A stretch of DNA of 51,178 nt, taken from assembly GCA_013334975.1 (NCBI GenBank), contig JAAXWL010000006.1, forward strand, positions 1-51,178. The letters run 5' to 3'. Position numbers and translations under genes: made by a program. Under the pieces are notes generated by a model. The model saw nothing but the letters and a program-made list of their open reading frames with translations. It was not told the DNA's origin and did not search any database. Shown here one piece after another: positions 25,446 through 34,266 of the stretch. The DNA comes from Chlorobiaceae bacterium. Its GTDB lineage: Bacteria > Bacteroidota > Chlorobiia > Chlorobiales > Chlorobiaceae. How positions within the stretch are numbered: position 1 is the first letter of the stretch; each line of letters begins with the position of its first letter.

Positions 25446-26805
25446 TTTTCCATTTGACTACCCGGTACAGGAAAAGGGGATTTCCGATTACATACCGTTT
25501 CCACATCCTTGAAGGTTCCTGCATTAAACGGTAAACCCATTCAAGACCGATTTCACGTATCCAGCGGGGCGCCCGTTTGATATTGCCGGAGAAGAAGTCA
25601 AACAGCCCGCCGACGCCCATGAGTATTTTCGGATGCAGTTCGTTGCGGTGCCTGGCTATCCATCGTTCCTGGAGCGGAGCACCGAATGCCACCAGAAGGA
25701 TTGATGCTTTCGAGTTATTAATGGTTTCGATGACCTCATGACTCCCGGTCTCACTCTGGTGATCGAAATAGCCGTGGGCGGTGCCTGCTATACTGACGCC
25801 ATAGCGTTGCTCAAGGGCTGAGGCCGCTTTTTCGGCGATTCCGGGTTTACCACCGACCAGAAAAATCGACACATTCTCTTCAACAGCCATGGTGCAGAGC
25901 CAGGGGAGCATGTCGGTTCCATTGATGTTTTCACGCAGAGGGGTGCCAAGCATTTTGCCGGCGATGACCAGTCCGATGCCGTCGGGCAGAAGGTGATCGG
26001 CCACTCGGAGCGCTTTGCGATAGTTTTGATCGGTAACGCTCTTGTTCATGCAGTCCGGATTGACAAAGAAAATGACGGACTGACTCTTTTGCCGAAGGGA
26101 CTCCTGCATCATGCCGATGGCCTCGCGCATCGTGATATTGTCGATTTTCTGGTCGAGCAGTTGAAAGACAGGTGACTCTGCCACTTCATGTTCGGCAAAG
26201 AGCATGACGGGCAGTGCTCGCAGCATCAGCAGAAAGTCATAAAGAGGGCGTTTCCTGAAGATGTACTCCCATTCGGTGGCTTCACGCCCTTCATGTCCGA
26301 TTTTACTGCTTTTCCGGATATCCCAGAGTGAGACGATGCCTGGCTTGACCATGCTGACGTAGCCCTGTCCGGCATCGGGCGATACGGGTTGCCACTCGCG
26401 GATGGTGGTGCCGGCAAGGGCAAGCCGCCCTGTGAAGAGTTCAAGAAAGAGCGGCAGGCGGGATATCCACCCTGAAAGACCGGCGAAGTTCAGCACCCTC
26501 AATGGTTTGCCCGAATGGCCGAAGATCGTTTTGCTTTCAAATACAGGTTTGCCGGTGGGGCGTCTGATTATGAGCCTGGCCAGAAGCACCGGGACAAACA
26601 GGAATATTGTGATGAAAAGAGCCACACAAAGCTCGATCAGGCGCACGATGAATTCGGCAAGCGCCGTGCTTGCCCAGAAAGCTGAGCGTCTCGACAGGCG
26701 GCGCAGAGCGCCTGTTCTCCTGTCGAGACGCTGCTCCAGCAATCTTGCCTGTTCTGCTGATGGTCTTGTTGCCATGGTTTCCGTGTTATAATCCGGTATA
26801 ACCAT
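25420..26805 (-). CDS. Fusion: degenerate sugar transferase plus WecG/TagA/CpsF (GT26)
   Basis: 461 residues. N-terminal half: a membrane helix near 55-78 and a PF02397-like region (FTGRLALAGTTIREWQP; VKPGIVSLWDIRKSSKI), in which KFRSM and DELPQ are replaced (VLNFAG; SRLPLFLE), so this half is probably not catalytic. C-terminal half: full GT26 domain with FVNPDCMNKS, LLPDGIGLVIAGKMLG, NGTDMLPWLC, VGGKPGIAEKAA, VAFGAPLQERWIARHR and GVGGLFDFFSGNIKRAPRW. WecG-type enzymes add the second sugar (often ManNAcA) to the lipid carrier. The fusion may tether step two to the step-one enzyme encoded next (24696). Confidence 0.85.
   Translation of the reverse strand: MVIPDYNTETMATRPSAEQARLLEQRLDRRTGALRRLSRRSAFWASTALAEFIVRLIELCVALFITIFLFVPVLLARLIIRRPTGKPVFESKTIFGHSGKPLRVLNFAGLSGWISRLPLFLELFTGRLALAGTTIREWQPVSPDAGQGYVSMVKPGIVSLWDIRKSSKIGHEGREATEWEYIFRKRPLYDFLLMLRALPVMLFAEHEVAESPVFQLLDQKIDNITMREAIGMMQESLRQKSQSVIFFVNPDCMNKSVTDQNYRKALRVADHLLPDGIGLVIAGKMLGTPLRENINGTDMLPWLCTMAVEENVSIFLVGGKPGIAEKAASALEQRYGVSIAGTAHGYFDHQSETGSHEVIETINNSKASILLVAFGAPLQERWIARHRNELHPKILMGVGGLFDFFSGNIKRAPRWIREIGLEWVYRLMQEPSRMWKRYVIGNPLFLYRVVKWKIVSRSFNR
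26685..26732. other. 14-bp perfect inverted repeat inside the GT26 fusion gene
   Basis: Arms AGCGTCTCGACAGG (26685-26698) and CCTGTCGAGACGCT (26719-26732), 20-base loop. They encode the repeated peptide motifs RLDRR and RLSRR near residues 27-40, so the repeat may follow from codon choice alone or act as an early hairpin in the mRNA. Confidence 0.5.
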
Positions 26806-26864
26806 TCAAACGGTACGTCCCGAGCCGTTACCGTGAAGATGTTTCCGGTTTCCCTGATGCTCTT

Positions 26865-28523
26865 TCAGTCGATCTCGACTTCAGTTGACAGCTCCCCGAG
26901 TATCCTGATGACGATACAGGTGACATCGTCCTCGAAGCTCCGGCACGTGCAGAACCGGAAGAGCTCCTCGCGGATTTTTTCGATGATCGTTTCGGTCGGC
27001 AGGGCGGCGTGCTGCTCAAGGAGCGCAATGAATCGTTCGATGCCGAAAAGTTCGTCGTCCGGCGACCGATTTTCGGTAATTCCGTCGGAATAGAGGATCA
27101 GAAGATCGTTTTCTTCGACAGAAAAGCTCGATTCCCGGTACTCCTCCTTTTCGATCATGCCCATCGGGAGGTTTTCTCCCTTGATTTTCCGGCCACGGCA
27201 TGAACTGAATGGTATATGGATGATTGGGTTATGACCGCAGTCAACGACGGAAAAACGCCGGTTTTTCAGATCGAGACGCATGAAAAGGAGGGTCGCGAAG
27301 ACGCCGAGTTCGATCAGCTCATTTATGCAACGTTCATGGATCTGTCCTACAATCCTCTCCAGTGACGGATGAGCATCGGGGGTGTTGCGTTCCTGGGCTA
27401 TGGTTTTGAGGAACAGGGATTTCATTCCTGCGCCTATCAGTGCGGACTGGATGCCATGACCCATGACATCGCCTATGAGAATGTCTGCCTGCCAGGGGTT
27501 GTACTCGATCAATTCAGTGAAATCGCCATCGAGATGTCCTGTCGAGAGCATAAGGTAGCTTATTTCGATATGCCGGAGATTGACAGGCGCCTGGCTCTGC
27601 AAAAGCTTTTTCTCGATCTGCGATTCGAGATCCTTCTGCATGTTTTCATAATGTAACCGGCTTTTCTCCTCTTCGATTCTGCTGGAGATGTCACGGGCGA
27701 TCAGAATGCTGTGCGGGCCGGTTTCCAGGTGTACACACCCTTTCGAGACTTCGAGTGGCAGGAGTGATCCATTCATTCGTATCCCGTCGAGCTGGATGAC
27801 CAGGTCTTTGCAGCTTTCCGGAGAGCCGGAAGGGGCGTGGATGGCCAGATCGTTGATTTCCAGTTCAGGAGACAATACAGGGAAAATATCGGAAATACGC
27901 TGCTGCGTGTACTCTGTTCTCGGATAGCCGAAGAGTCTCTCCGCAGCGATGTTCCGGTAGATAATACGACCGGTTTCATCGAGCATGAACACGGCATCAT
28001 GTGCGGCATCGTTTATCGAACGGAACTGCTCCTCGCTTCTTTTCAGTTCTGAGGTGAGTTTTTCGAGCGATACATTGATGTTGGTCAGTTGCCGGTTTTT
28101 CAGAGAAATCTCATCGAACAACTCCTCCCGCTCGTTTTTCAGACAGTAATAGTCAATGGCGTCGTTCAGAATGGTTTTGAACGAATCGGGATCAACAGGC
28201 TTGGGGATGAAGCGAAAAATCTCGCCTTTGTTGACCGATTCAATGATCTGGTCGATGTCCTGCGAACCACTGACAATCATGCGTATTGTACCCGGCCAGC
28301 GCTTCTTGACCTCTTTGATAAGCTCAAGGCCGTTCATTCCGGGCATGCGAAGATCGGTGACGATAATATCGATCTCGTTTGTGTTGAGCAGCTCAAGGGC
28401 TTCTGCCGCGTTGTCCACAAAGTTTTTTCTGTAGACCTCCCTTCGGAGAAAACGATTGAGCGAGTGGAGGATGTCCGCCTCGTCATCGACGAAAAGAACG
28501 GAAAGTTCGTCGCGGTGTTTCAT
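26865..28523 (-). CDS. Response regulator-PAS-PP2C phosphatase (RsbU/SpoIIE type)
   Basis: 552 residues. REC domain 1-125 with phospho-acceptor Asp57 (IIVTDLRMPG), acidic pocket DDE 13-15 and FIPKPVD. A coiled stretch and a PAS domain (about 175-285: EEQFRSINDAAHDAVFMLDE) follow, then SpoIIE/PP2C (about 310-548): GDFTELI, IGDVMGHGIQSAL, LYSDGITE and FEDDVTCIVIRI, which carry the metal-binding aspartates. Such phosphatases dephosphorylate STAS proteins; two STAS genes lie downstream in the same operon. Overlap ATGA with the hybrid kinase gene, its probable phosphodonor. Confidence 0.9.
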   Translation of the reverse strand: MKHRDELSVLFVDDEADILHSLNRFLRREVYRKNFVDNAAEALELLNTNEIDIIVTDLRMPGMNGLELIKEVKKRWPGTIRMIVSGSQDIDQIIESVNKGEIFRFIPKPVDPDSFKTILNDAIDYYCLKNEREELFDEISLKNRQLTNINVSLEKLTSELKRSEEQFRSINDAAHDAVFMLDETGRIIYRNIAAERLFGYPRTEYTQQRISDIFPVLSPELEINDLAIHAPSGSPESCKDLVIQLDGIRMNGSLLPLEVSKGCVHLETGPHSILIARDISSRIEEEKSRLHYENMQKDLESQIEKKLLQSQAPVNLRHIEISYLMLSTGHLDGDFTELIEYNPWQADILIGDVMGHGIQSALIGAGMKSLFLKTIAQERNTPDAHPSLERIVGQIHERCINELIELGVFATLLFMRLDLKNRRFSVVDCGHNPIIHIPFSSCRGRKIKGENLPMGMIEKEEYRESSFSVEENDLLILYSDGITENRSPDDELFGIERFIALLEQHAALPTETIIEKIREELFRFCTCRSFEDDVTCIVIRILGELSTEVEID

Positions 28524-30625
28524 GATGCGTTCGAGGCTTCGGCGACCTTCAGGGGCAGCCGTATGGTGAATACCGATCCGCCTTCAGGCGGGCAGGAGAC
28601 GGTCAGTGATCCGTCATGTTTGTTGTTGATGATGTCGTACGATATGCTCAGGCCGAGGCCGGTTCCCTTACCAGGCTCTTTGGTGGTAAAAAAGGGCTCG
28701 AATATCCTGTTCCGGGTTACTGGCGGTATTCCGGGGCCATCGTCGGCAATAGAGCACCAGACCGAACTGGTATCGAAGCCGCTCGAGATGGTGATCCGCC
28801 CTTTATCGCTTCTTTTCTGCGAGGCAATGGCATGGGCGCAGTTGACGATAAGGTTCAGGAAAACCTGGTTGATCTGTTCCGGATTGCAGGCTACAGGTGG
28901 AAGTTCCTCCAGGTGGGTTTCCACCTCGGCAAAGTATCGGTACTCGTTCTGGGCTATGACCAGCGTATCACGGATTCCCTGGTTGAGGTCGAACGGCACT
29001 CTCTGGTCGAGAGCGTGACGGAACGAGAAGTTGCGCATGCTGCCAAGAATGGTGCTGACCCGCTCGAACCCACGTTTCGATTCATCGAACAGTTCGGGAA
29101 GCTCGCCCAGCAGCGCCTCTATGTCGATCTCTTTTTCCAGTAACCGGAGCTTTTCGAGGGTGTCGATAGAGGGCTTTGCGGGATCCATGTTCCGGAACAG
29201 GTCGCGGTATGCAGCAATCAGTCGCTTCAGATCGTTGACATCTTCCCTGAGTGTGGCGAAATTGATCCTGACGAAATTGATCGGGTTGTTGATTTCGTGG
29301 GCAAGTCCGGCGGCAAGCTGACCGATGGAGGCGAGCTTTTCCTGAAGGATCATCTGTTGATGGGTGACTTCAAGTTCATGTGTCCTTTCCCTGACGCGCT
29401 CTTCGAGCGTCTGGTTCAGTTCGAGCAACTTCTCCTCGTTTCGTTTCCGTTCGGAAATGTCGAGCCCGAGTCCGCGAATGCCTATTGGTACGCCCCTTCG
29501 GATAATTGGTTCGCTGTAGATGAGAATGGGAAAAGAGGAGCCATCTTTTTTCATGGCGACATATTCGTGGTTATCGAAGGTCACTCCCTGGATTCTGGCT
29601 GCCATATTCTGTAATACCCGCTGTCGATCTTCAGGAGCAAAGAGCCTGATCGCCTCGAAACCCGTTTCAATCTCCTCTTTGGAATAACCAAAAAGGTTGA
29701 GTCCTGCATTGTTTGAAAAGATGATGTTTCCTTTGAGATCAATTTCAAATACCGGCTGCAAAAGAAGATTGGCAAGTTCCTGGAAACTCTGTTCGCTTTC
29801 GGCCAGAGCCTCCTGCTCCTTTTTGCGCTGGGTGATGTCCTGCTTGATGCTGATGAAATGGAGAATCACCGAGTCTGGGCCGGTGATCGGGCAGACGATG
29901 CAATATTCAGTATAGAGTTCACCGTTTTTTTTGCGGTTGACGAGCTCTCCCTGCCAGATTTTTCCCGAGTTGATGGTGTCCCAGAATTTCCGGTAAAACA
30001 GTTTCGACTGCAGGCCGGATTTCAGGATACTCACGCTTCTGCCCTTAACCTCTGACTCTGTGTATCCGGACAGGGCGGTGAAGCCTGGGTTGGTGTATTC
30101 GATGATCCCCTGGTCGTTGGTGATCACCACCCCCATTGGAAGCTGCGTGATGGCGGCTGAAAAAAGCGTTACCTTCCGGCGCAGTTCGAACTCGGTCAGC
30201 GCATTCCTGATGGTGATGCCGAGACGGTTGTCACTGACTGGTTTGAGCAGGTAGGCGTATGCGCCCAGATTCATTGAAAAAACGGCCTGCTCAATATCGC
30301 TCGATCCCGAAATGATGATGACGGGGATGGAGATGTTGTGCTCATGCAGGTGGTTGAGCACATTGACAAGGCCGCTTTTCCAGGGTTCATGGATGTCGAG
30401 AAGCAGCAACTCGATCATGCAGGTGCTGAACAGGTTGATGCATGCAGTTACGTTATCGGCGGTCAGGGCCGTGTAACCAAGTTTTTCGACGATGGCGGCC
30501 GTTTGTTTCTGTGAAACAGGATCGTCATCAACGACAAGTATCGTCGTGAAATGGTCCGGGGTGTAAGGTGTGGATTCCATACGCTCCTGCAGGACGTTCA
30601 TGACAATCTGACCAGCATTCATCAT
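28520..30625 (-). CDS. Hybrid sensor histidine kinase REC-PAS-PAS-HisKA-HATPase
   Basis: 701 residues. REC at 27-140 with Asp77 (LLLLDIHEPW) and LLKPVSD. Two PAS domains, about 150-270 and 280-395 (ITQLPMGVVITNDQG; LLLQPVFEIDLKG). Coiled coil 400-430, then HisKA with the phospho-His in GLAHEINNP (His443), and HATPase_c with NLIVNCAHA, DDGPGI and GKGTGLGLSI. No membrane helices, so a cytoplasmic sensor. The N-terminal REC suggests it takes input from another kinase. First gene of the minus-strand locus; its promoter should lie in 30626-30860, but I cannot point to a clear -35/-10. Confidence 0.9.
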   Translation of the reverse strand: MMNAGQIVMNVLQERMESTPYTPDHFTTILVVDDDPVSQKQTAAIVEKLGYTALTADNVTACINLFSTCMIELLLLDIHEPWKSGLVNVLNHLHEHNISIPVIIISGSSDIEQAVFSMNLGAYAYLLKPVSDNRLGITIRNALTEFELRRKVTLFSAAITQLPMGVVITNDQGIIEYTNPGFTALSGYTESEVKGRSVSILKSGLQSKLFYRKFWDTINSGKIWQGELVNRKKNGELYTEYCIVCPITGPDSVILHFISIKQDITQRKKEQEALAESEQSFQELANLLLQPVFEIDLKGNIIFSNNAGLNLFGYSKEEIETGFEAIRLFAPEDRQRVLQNMAARIQGVTFDNHEYVAMKKDGSSFPILIYSEPIIRRGVPIGIRGLGLDISERKRNEEKLLELNQTLEERVRERTHELEVTHQQMILQEKLASIGQLAAGLAHEINNPINFVRINFATLREDVNDLKRLIAAYRDLFRNMDPAKPSIDTLEKLRLLEKEIDIEALLGELPELFDESKRGFERVSTILGSMRNFSFRHALDQRVPFDLNQGIRDTLVIAQNEYRYFAEVETHLEELPPVACNPEQINQVFLNLIVNCAHAIASQKRSDKGRITISSGFDTSSVWCSIADDGPGIPPVTRNRIFEPFFTTKEPGKGTGLGLSISYDIINNKHDGSLTVSCPPEGGSVFTIRLPLKVAEASNAS

Positions 30626-32075
30626 TTTTCTGAGATGTTGACAGGTATCGGGCAGAGCGCCCGTGAAGAGTGCGCGGAGGCAGGTATTCCTGGAATGGTC
30701 ACGGATTGCAGCCGTTTACTACCGGTTGCATTCAGCCCGAGGTTGTCGCCGGTACACGCATTCCTGTTTTTCAGGCTCATCGGTGGTTATTGCGTGAGCA
30801 CCCCTTCTTCAGGAACGATGTCCTGGCAATAATAGGAGGTGGTGGCGTTGCGGGGTCGTGCCCTCTCACGCTTATACTGACGTATGATACGGAGCCATTG
30901 ATTTATCCAAATCGAAATCGATTTACTTTATACCTGATTATGGCGTTATCTTTCAGAATTTAAATAAATTATGACTCTTTCTCATGATACACGGCGAGTT
31001 TTTTTGCTTTGAGGCGACCGTAGTGTACGTGAGTATGAAAACAGCAGCGAAAAAAAAATTAACGTTTCGAGAGTGAATCATCACAAAGCTTCGCTGCTTT
31101 CAAACACAGTTGTTTGAATACCATGAACACCTGGGAATGTTTGCTCGAGTCAATTGTTTATTTTGCTTGCCGGAAGATGGTCCCGGTCTGGAGCATTCCG
31201 GAATGTCTTCTTATTACTTTCTGCCGGACTCTGACGCTGCTGTTCAGTACCTTTTATCATGCCTGTTCAGGTTCGTTGAAAACAATCAGCAGTTTTTCTG
31301 TTTTCTGATTTAATATCATCACGAATCGACGTGTTGTTGGCGAAATTGCGGTAATCGTAATCGCATATACCGCACAGAGAGGGTTTTTTATGAGTAAGAG
31401 TCATATATCATAGAATCTTACGTTATCCGTTAATCAAATGCAACCTCTATTTTCAGGGTACCGTTCCTTGTTTCTCGTTATTTTAGATGATTTTACGGAG
31501 TCGAATCCCAGAGGGTCACTTTTATCCGGGAGGGTTCGGAAGATATATGCCTGCAGACCAGATATTTTTTTGAGACGGCCATCCAGTTACAGCCTCTGCC
31601 GCTCAGTGGATTTTTTGCATCAAAGGCTATGGAGAGCATTGATTCTTATGCTTTATTTCCTGTATGCCGGTATACGGAAAAGAGCTGTTAGAGAAAACCT
31701 TCACGATGTCAAAATCAGCTTTCGGGATCACCAGAAATCGCTCTCTTTCGGGATCATCGATGATCCGCTAAGGTTTTGAGAGGACGCGAGGAGCCGGTTC
31801 CGCACAGCAAGTCGTGTTCATCATGAGATTCTGCTTTGTTTGATCTGGCTTTTCTTTTTCGGGAAAGCAGGGTTTAAGCCTTTTTTTACCCATGATTAAT
31901 GCCGGATTAAGAAAAAGCGCTTATACTTGATGGTATTTAATCGATCCGGATGCTCTGAATTGGGAAGTACCCAAGAGAACAGGTGTGTGATGCCTCTCAT
32001 CTGAAGGGATGCTGGCATCAGGGAGTGTATTTCCGGATTACCTTATTTATCTCTAACATTTCAGGGAGAATTTCC
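30626..32075. other. Gene-poor intergenic region (about 1.45 kb)
   Basis: No convincing coding sequence. Short open frames at about 31110-31313 and 31438-31779 have no ribosome binding site and no recognisable domain. The stretch holds a partial dispersed repeat (30866-30930) and an imperfect hairpin GATGCC...GGCATC (31988-32019) just ahead of the DUF1566 gene. It should contain the promoter of the EPS locus (leftward) and of the DUF1566 gene (rightward). Confidence 0.6.
30866..30930 (+). repeat. Hexamer-arm dispersed repeat, copy F (left end only)
   Basis: TCTCACGCTTATACTGACGT, then GGAGCCATTGATTTATCC and AATCGAAATCGATTT: the left end and first hexamers of the family. The centre and right arm are not recognisable afterwards, though GGCGAGTTTTTTTGC near 30990 may be a remnant of GGTGAGTTTTT. 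Confidence 0.65.
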
Positions 32076-32600
32076 ATGATAACCATCGGGGAGTCGCTTG
32101 TTCACCGCATGGGCAAAATGTTGCCTGCTGTGGTTCTGTTCTTTTCGGTTACAACGCCGGTGATCCTTGATACAGCGCATGCTGAGCAACCGCCTGCAGT
32201 TTCAGCCCGGATGACGTTAAAGACGGGTGACCTTTATGGCGGAGGAAAGGTTGTCGAAATTTTTAGCGCTGGAGAGAAAGGCTATGTAGTCGGCGAGACC
32301 CATGGGTTCATTGCGGCGGTTGAAGATATCGGCAATGGCGCTACCTGGGGTACTGCGGTAAAATTATGCAAGTCGTACCGGGCAGGTGGATTCAGTGATT
32401 GGCGCCTTCCGAGTAAGGAAGAGCTGAACCGGATGTACCTGAACAAAGCGGTGCTTGGAGGTTTTATTGAGGGTCATTTTTACTGGAGCTCTACGGAAAG
32501 CGATAAAAATGATGCCTGGGACCAGAGTTTCCGTACCGGCATCAGCAACCTTGGCTACAAGCTGGATAGCAACTATGTCCGTGCGGTTCGCAGCTTCTGA
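32076..32600 (+). CDS. Secreted DUF1566 (Lcl C-terminal) domain protein
   Basis: 174 residues from ATG 32076, preceded by AGGGAG (32064-32069) at good spacing; the frame is open further upstream, but without signal-peptide logic. Residues about 12-35 form a signal peptide (MLPAVVLFFSVTTPVILDTA) ending near AHA|EQ. The domain carries GDLYGGGKVVEIF, CKSYRAGGFSDWRLPSKEEL and FYWSSTE ending in YVRAVRSF. These are typical of the DUF1566/Lcl C-terminal fold, a C-type-lectin-like module often on adhesins. Here it stands alone. A terminator lies at 32783-32814. Confidence 0.85.
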   Translation: MITIGESLVHRMGKMLPAVVLFFSVTTPVILDTAHAEQPPAVSARMTLKTGDLYGGGKVVEIFSAGEKGYVVGETHGFIAAVEDIGNGATWGTAVKLCKSYRAGGFSDWRLPSKEELNRMYLNKAVLGGFIEGHFYWSSTESDKNDAWDQSFRTGISNLGYKLDSNYVRAVRSF

Positions 32601-32782
32601 GGTTACGGTATCCTGCTTTAAGGAGTTGGGGCAGACGTTTTTTCCTGTCGCTGTTCTCAAAAGGTTTTGTGCTCATCATCCTTTTATGGTTTGTCAGGTT
32701 ATAACGCAGGCGTCGGCTCCGGGATTACGAACGCGGCAGCATATCAAATCGTTGAAAGGATGAGGCCGTATTTCCCTTTTGG

Positions 32783-32814
32783 AGGGCCCTGCTGGTCAAG
32801 TGGCCTTTTTTTTA
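32783..32814 (+). terminator. Probable rho-independent terminator
   Basis: Stem AGGGCC (32783-32788) pairs with GGCCTT (32802-32807, one G-U pair), followed by a run of eight T (32806-32813). It lies 180 bases after the DUF1566 stop. The rest of the gap 32601-32955 holds nothing I recognise. Confidence 0.6.
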
Positions 32815-32955
32815 TTTCGACTGTAACCGGTATTCTGGACTATTCGTATTAATGCGTTTCAATGAACATCCGGCAAAAAGCTTCAAATCAAAGGAAGTTG
32901 CGCCACGCTGTTCCATGCGCAGTTTCCTGGATGAAAGCCATAACCTCTTAAATTC

Positions 32956-33636
32956 ATGAGACTTCTCATTATCGAAGATGAACCGGGTATTGCCCGTTTT
33001 CTCAAGGAGGGCCTCGAAGAGGAGTGCTTTGCTGTCGATGTTGCCCATGATGGCAGAACCGGACTCGACCTGGCCATGACCAATGAGTATGATCTTGTTC
33101 TTCTGGACTGGATGATTCCTGGAATCAGCGGTATCGAGGTCTGCCGACAGATTCGAAAGTCCGGCAGCAATGTCCCGGTCCTTTTTCTTACTGCAAAAGA
33201 TACACTTGAGGATGTTGTTTTCGGACTTGATTCGGGAGCGAACGATTATATCAGGAAACCTTTTGAATTTGAGGAGCTGCTTGCACGCATCAGGGTTCAG
33301 CTAAGGAAACCCGGTCAGGAGGGAGAGATACTGAGCGCATGCGGCCTGACGATCAATATTGTCACCCATCAGGTATTCTGCGGTTCAAACGAGGTGATGC
33401 TTACGCCCAAGGAGTTCTCCTTGCTTGAGTATCTGGTGCGTAACAAGGACCGGGCCTGTACCAGAAGCCGGATCATCGAGCATGTCTGGGATATGCATTT
33501 CTATTCGGATACCTCGGTCATCGATGTCTATATCAATTTTCTGCGCAAAAAGCTTGAACAGGCAGGATGCAGCAATATTATCCAGACGATCAGGGGCGTG
33601 GGGTACATCATCCGTGAATCCTCGTCGGTCGGGTAG
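32956..33636 (+). CDS. OmpR/PhoB-family response regulator
   Basis: 226 residues. REC domain with acidic pair Glu7-Asp8 (IIEDEPG), phospho-acceptor Asp51 (VLLDWMIPG), Thr79 (FLTAK) and Lys101 (DYIRKPF). The winged-helix DNA-binding domain at about 128-222 has LTPKEFSLLEYLVRNKDRAC, DTSVIDVYINFLRKKL and TIRGVGYII. Similar to CusR/QseB-type regulators. Its kinase is the next gene (34267), but a 630-base repeat block separates them. Probably controls this operon or the cytochrome genes downstream. Confidence 0.93.
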   Translation: MRLLIIEDEPGIARFLKEGLEEECFAVDVAHDGRTGLDLAMTNEYDLVLLDWMIPGISGIEVCRQIRKSGSNVPVLFLTAKDTLEDVVFGLDSGANDYIRKPFEFEELLARIRVQLRKPGQEGEILSACGLTINIVTHQVFCGSNEVMLTPKEFSLLEYLVRNKDRACTRSRIIEHVWDMHFYSDTSVIDVYINFLRKKLEQAGCSNIIQTIRGVGYIIRESSSVG

Positions 33637-33639
33637 TGC

Positions 33640-33830
33640 CATGTCAAGCTTATGATGACGTATATTACGGAGTCATTTGTTTATCCGAATCGAAATCGAT
33701 TCTTTATGTAAAAAAAGAACGGCGGCTTATGGCTGTATCTCTCTGATTCCTGAGAAACTCATGTGCTGTTGACGTATTATGAACTTTTTTTCGATTTTGA
33801 TACCGACTCCGATTTTTCAACTTTCCATGA
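33640..33830 (+). repeat. Hexamer-arm dispersed repeat, copy G
   Basis: GCCATGTCAAGCTTATGATG at the left end, then CCGAATCGAAATCGATTC, TTTATGTAAAAAAAG and GGCTTATGGCTGTATC, with a short right arm CGATTTTGATACCGACTCC at 33792-33810. It begins four bases after the regulator stop codon. With copy H and the palindrome between them it makes up the 630-base spacer between regulator and kinase. Confidence 0.7.
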
Positions 33831-33869
33831 AAATGCACGATCTATCAAGTAATTAGCCTGATTTGGCCT

Positions 33870-33963
33870 GTCATGCTGAATGAAATGAAGCATCCAGTCG
33901 AAACGCCTCGGTGCTACTCTAAAGAACTGGATTCTTCGTCGGCAAGGCAGCTCAGAATGACAC
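33870..33963. repeat. Dispersed palindromic repeat (TGTCATGCTGAATGAA type)
   Basis: TGTCATGCTGAATGAAATGA...AGCATCCAG and CTGGATTCTTCG...AGCTCAGAATGACA are imperfect inverted halves. From memory, this type of palindrome is widespread between genes in Chlorobi and Bacteroidetes genomes. It lies between dispersed repeat copies G and H. Confidence 0.65.
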
Positions 33964-34139
33964 ACAAAAACAAGTCTCACATTATCCTGTCATCGCGATG
34001 GAGCACATTGTTCAAGGTCTGTGTGCGTTAGCCGACCGGATACCGGAGGCTATTGACTATCCATTGTCTTCTCTCGTCACTTGTCAACTCATCGAGTTTC
34101 TGTTTCACTGAGAAGAACGACGTTCTTTGCTTGTTATCA

Positions 34140-34263
34140 ATTATTTATCACAATAATACACAATAACCGGTGAGTTTTTTTCAGCCTCTTCAAGTGGAAC
34201 TCGATACCGATACCGATTTCGATGATAAAGGAAATTCCGACTATTTACCGTTGACACGACAGT
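34140..34263 (+). repeat. Hexamer-arm dispersed repeat, copy H (right end)
   Basis: AATAACCGGTGAGTTTTTTTC, then CTTCAAGTGGAACTCGATAC, CGATACCGATTTCGATGATA and ACTATTTACCGTTGACACGA: the right half of the family without its left half. It ends three bases before the kinase ATG. Copies G and H may be one element split by an insertion. Confidence 0.75.
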
Positions 34264-34266
34264 AGT

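Noticed and set aside
31438-31779. 113-codon frame in the gap before the DUF1566 gene
   Set aside because: No ribosome binding site, no domain, and composition unlike neighbouring genes.
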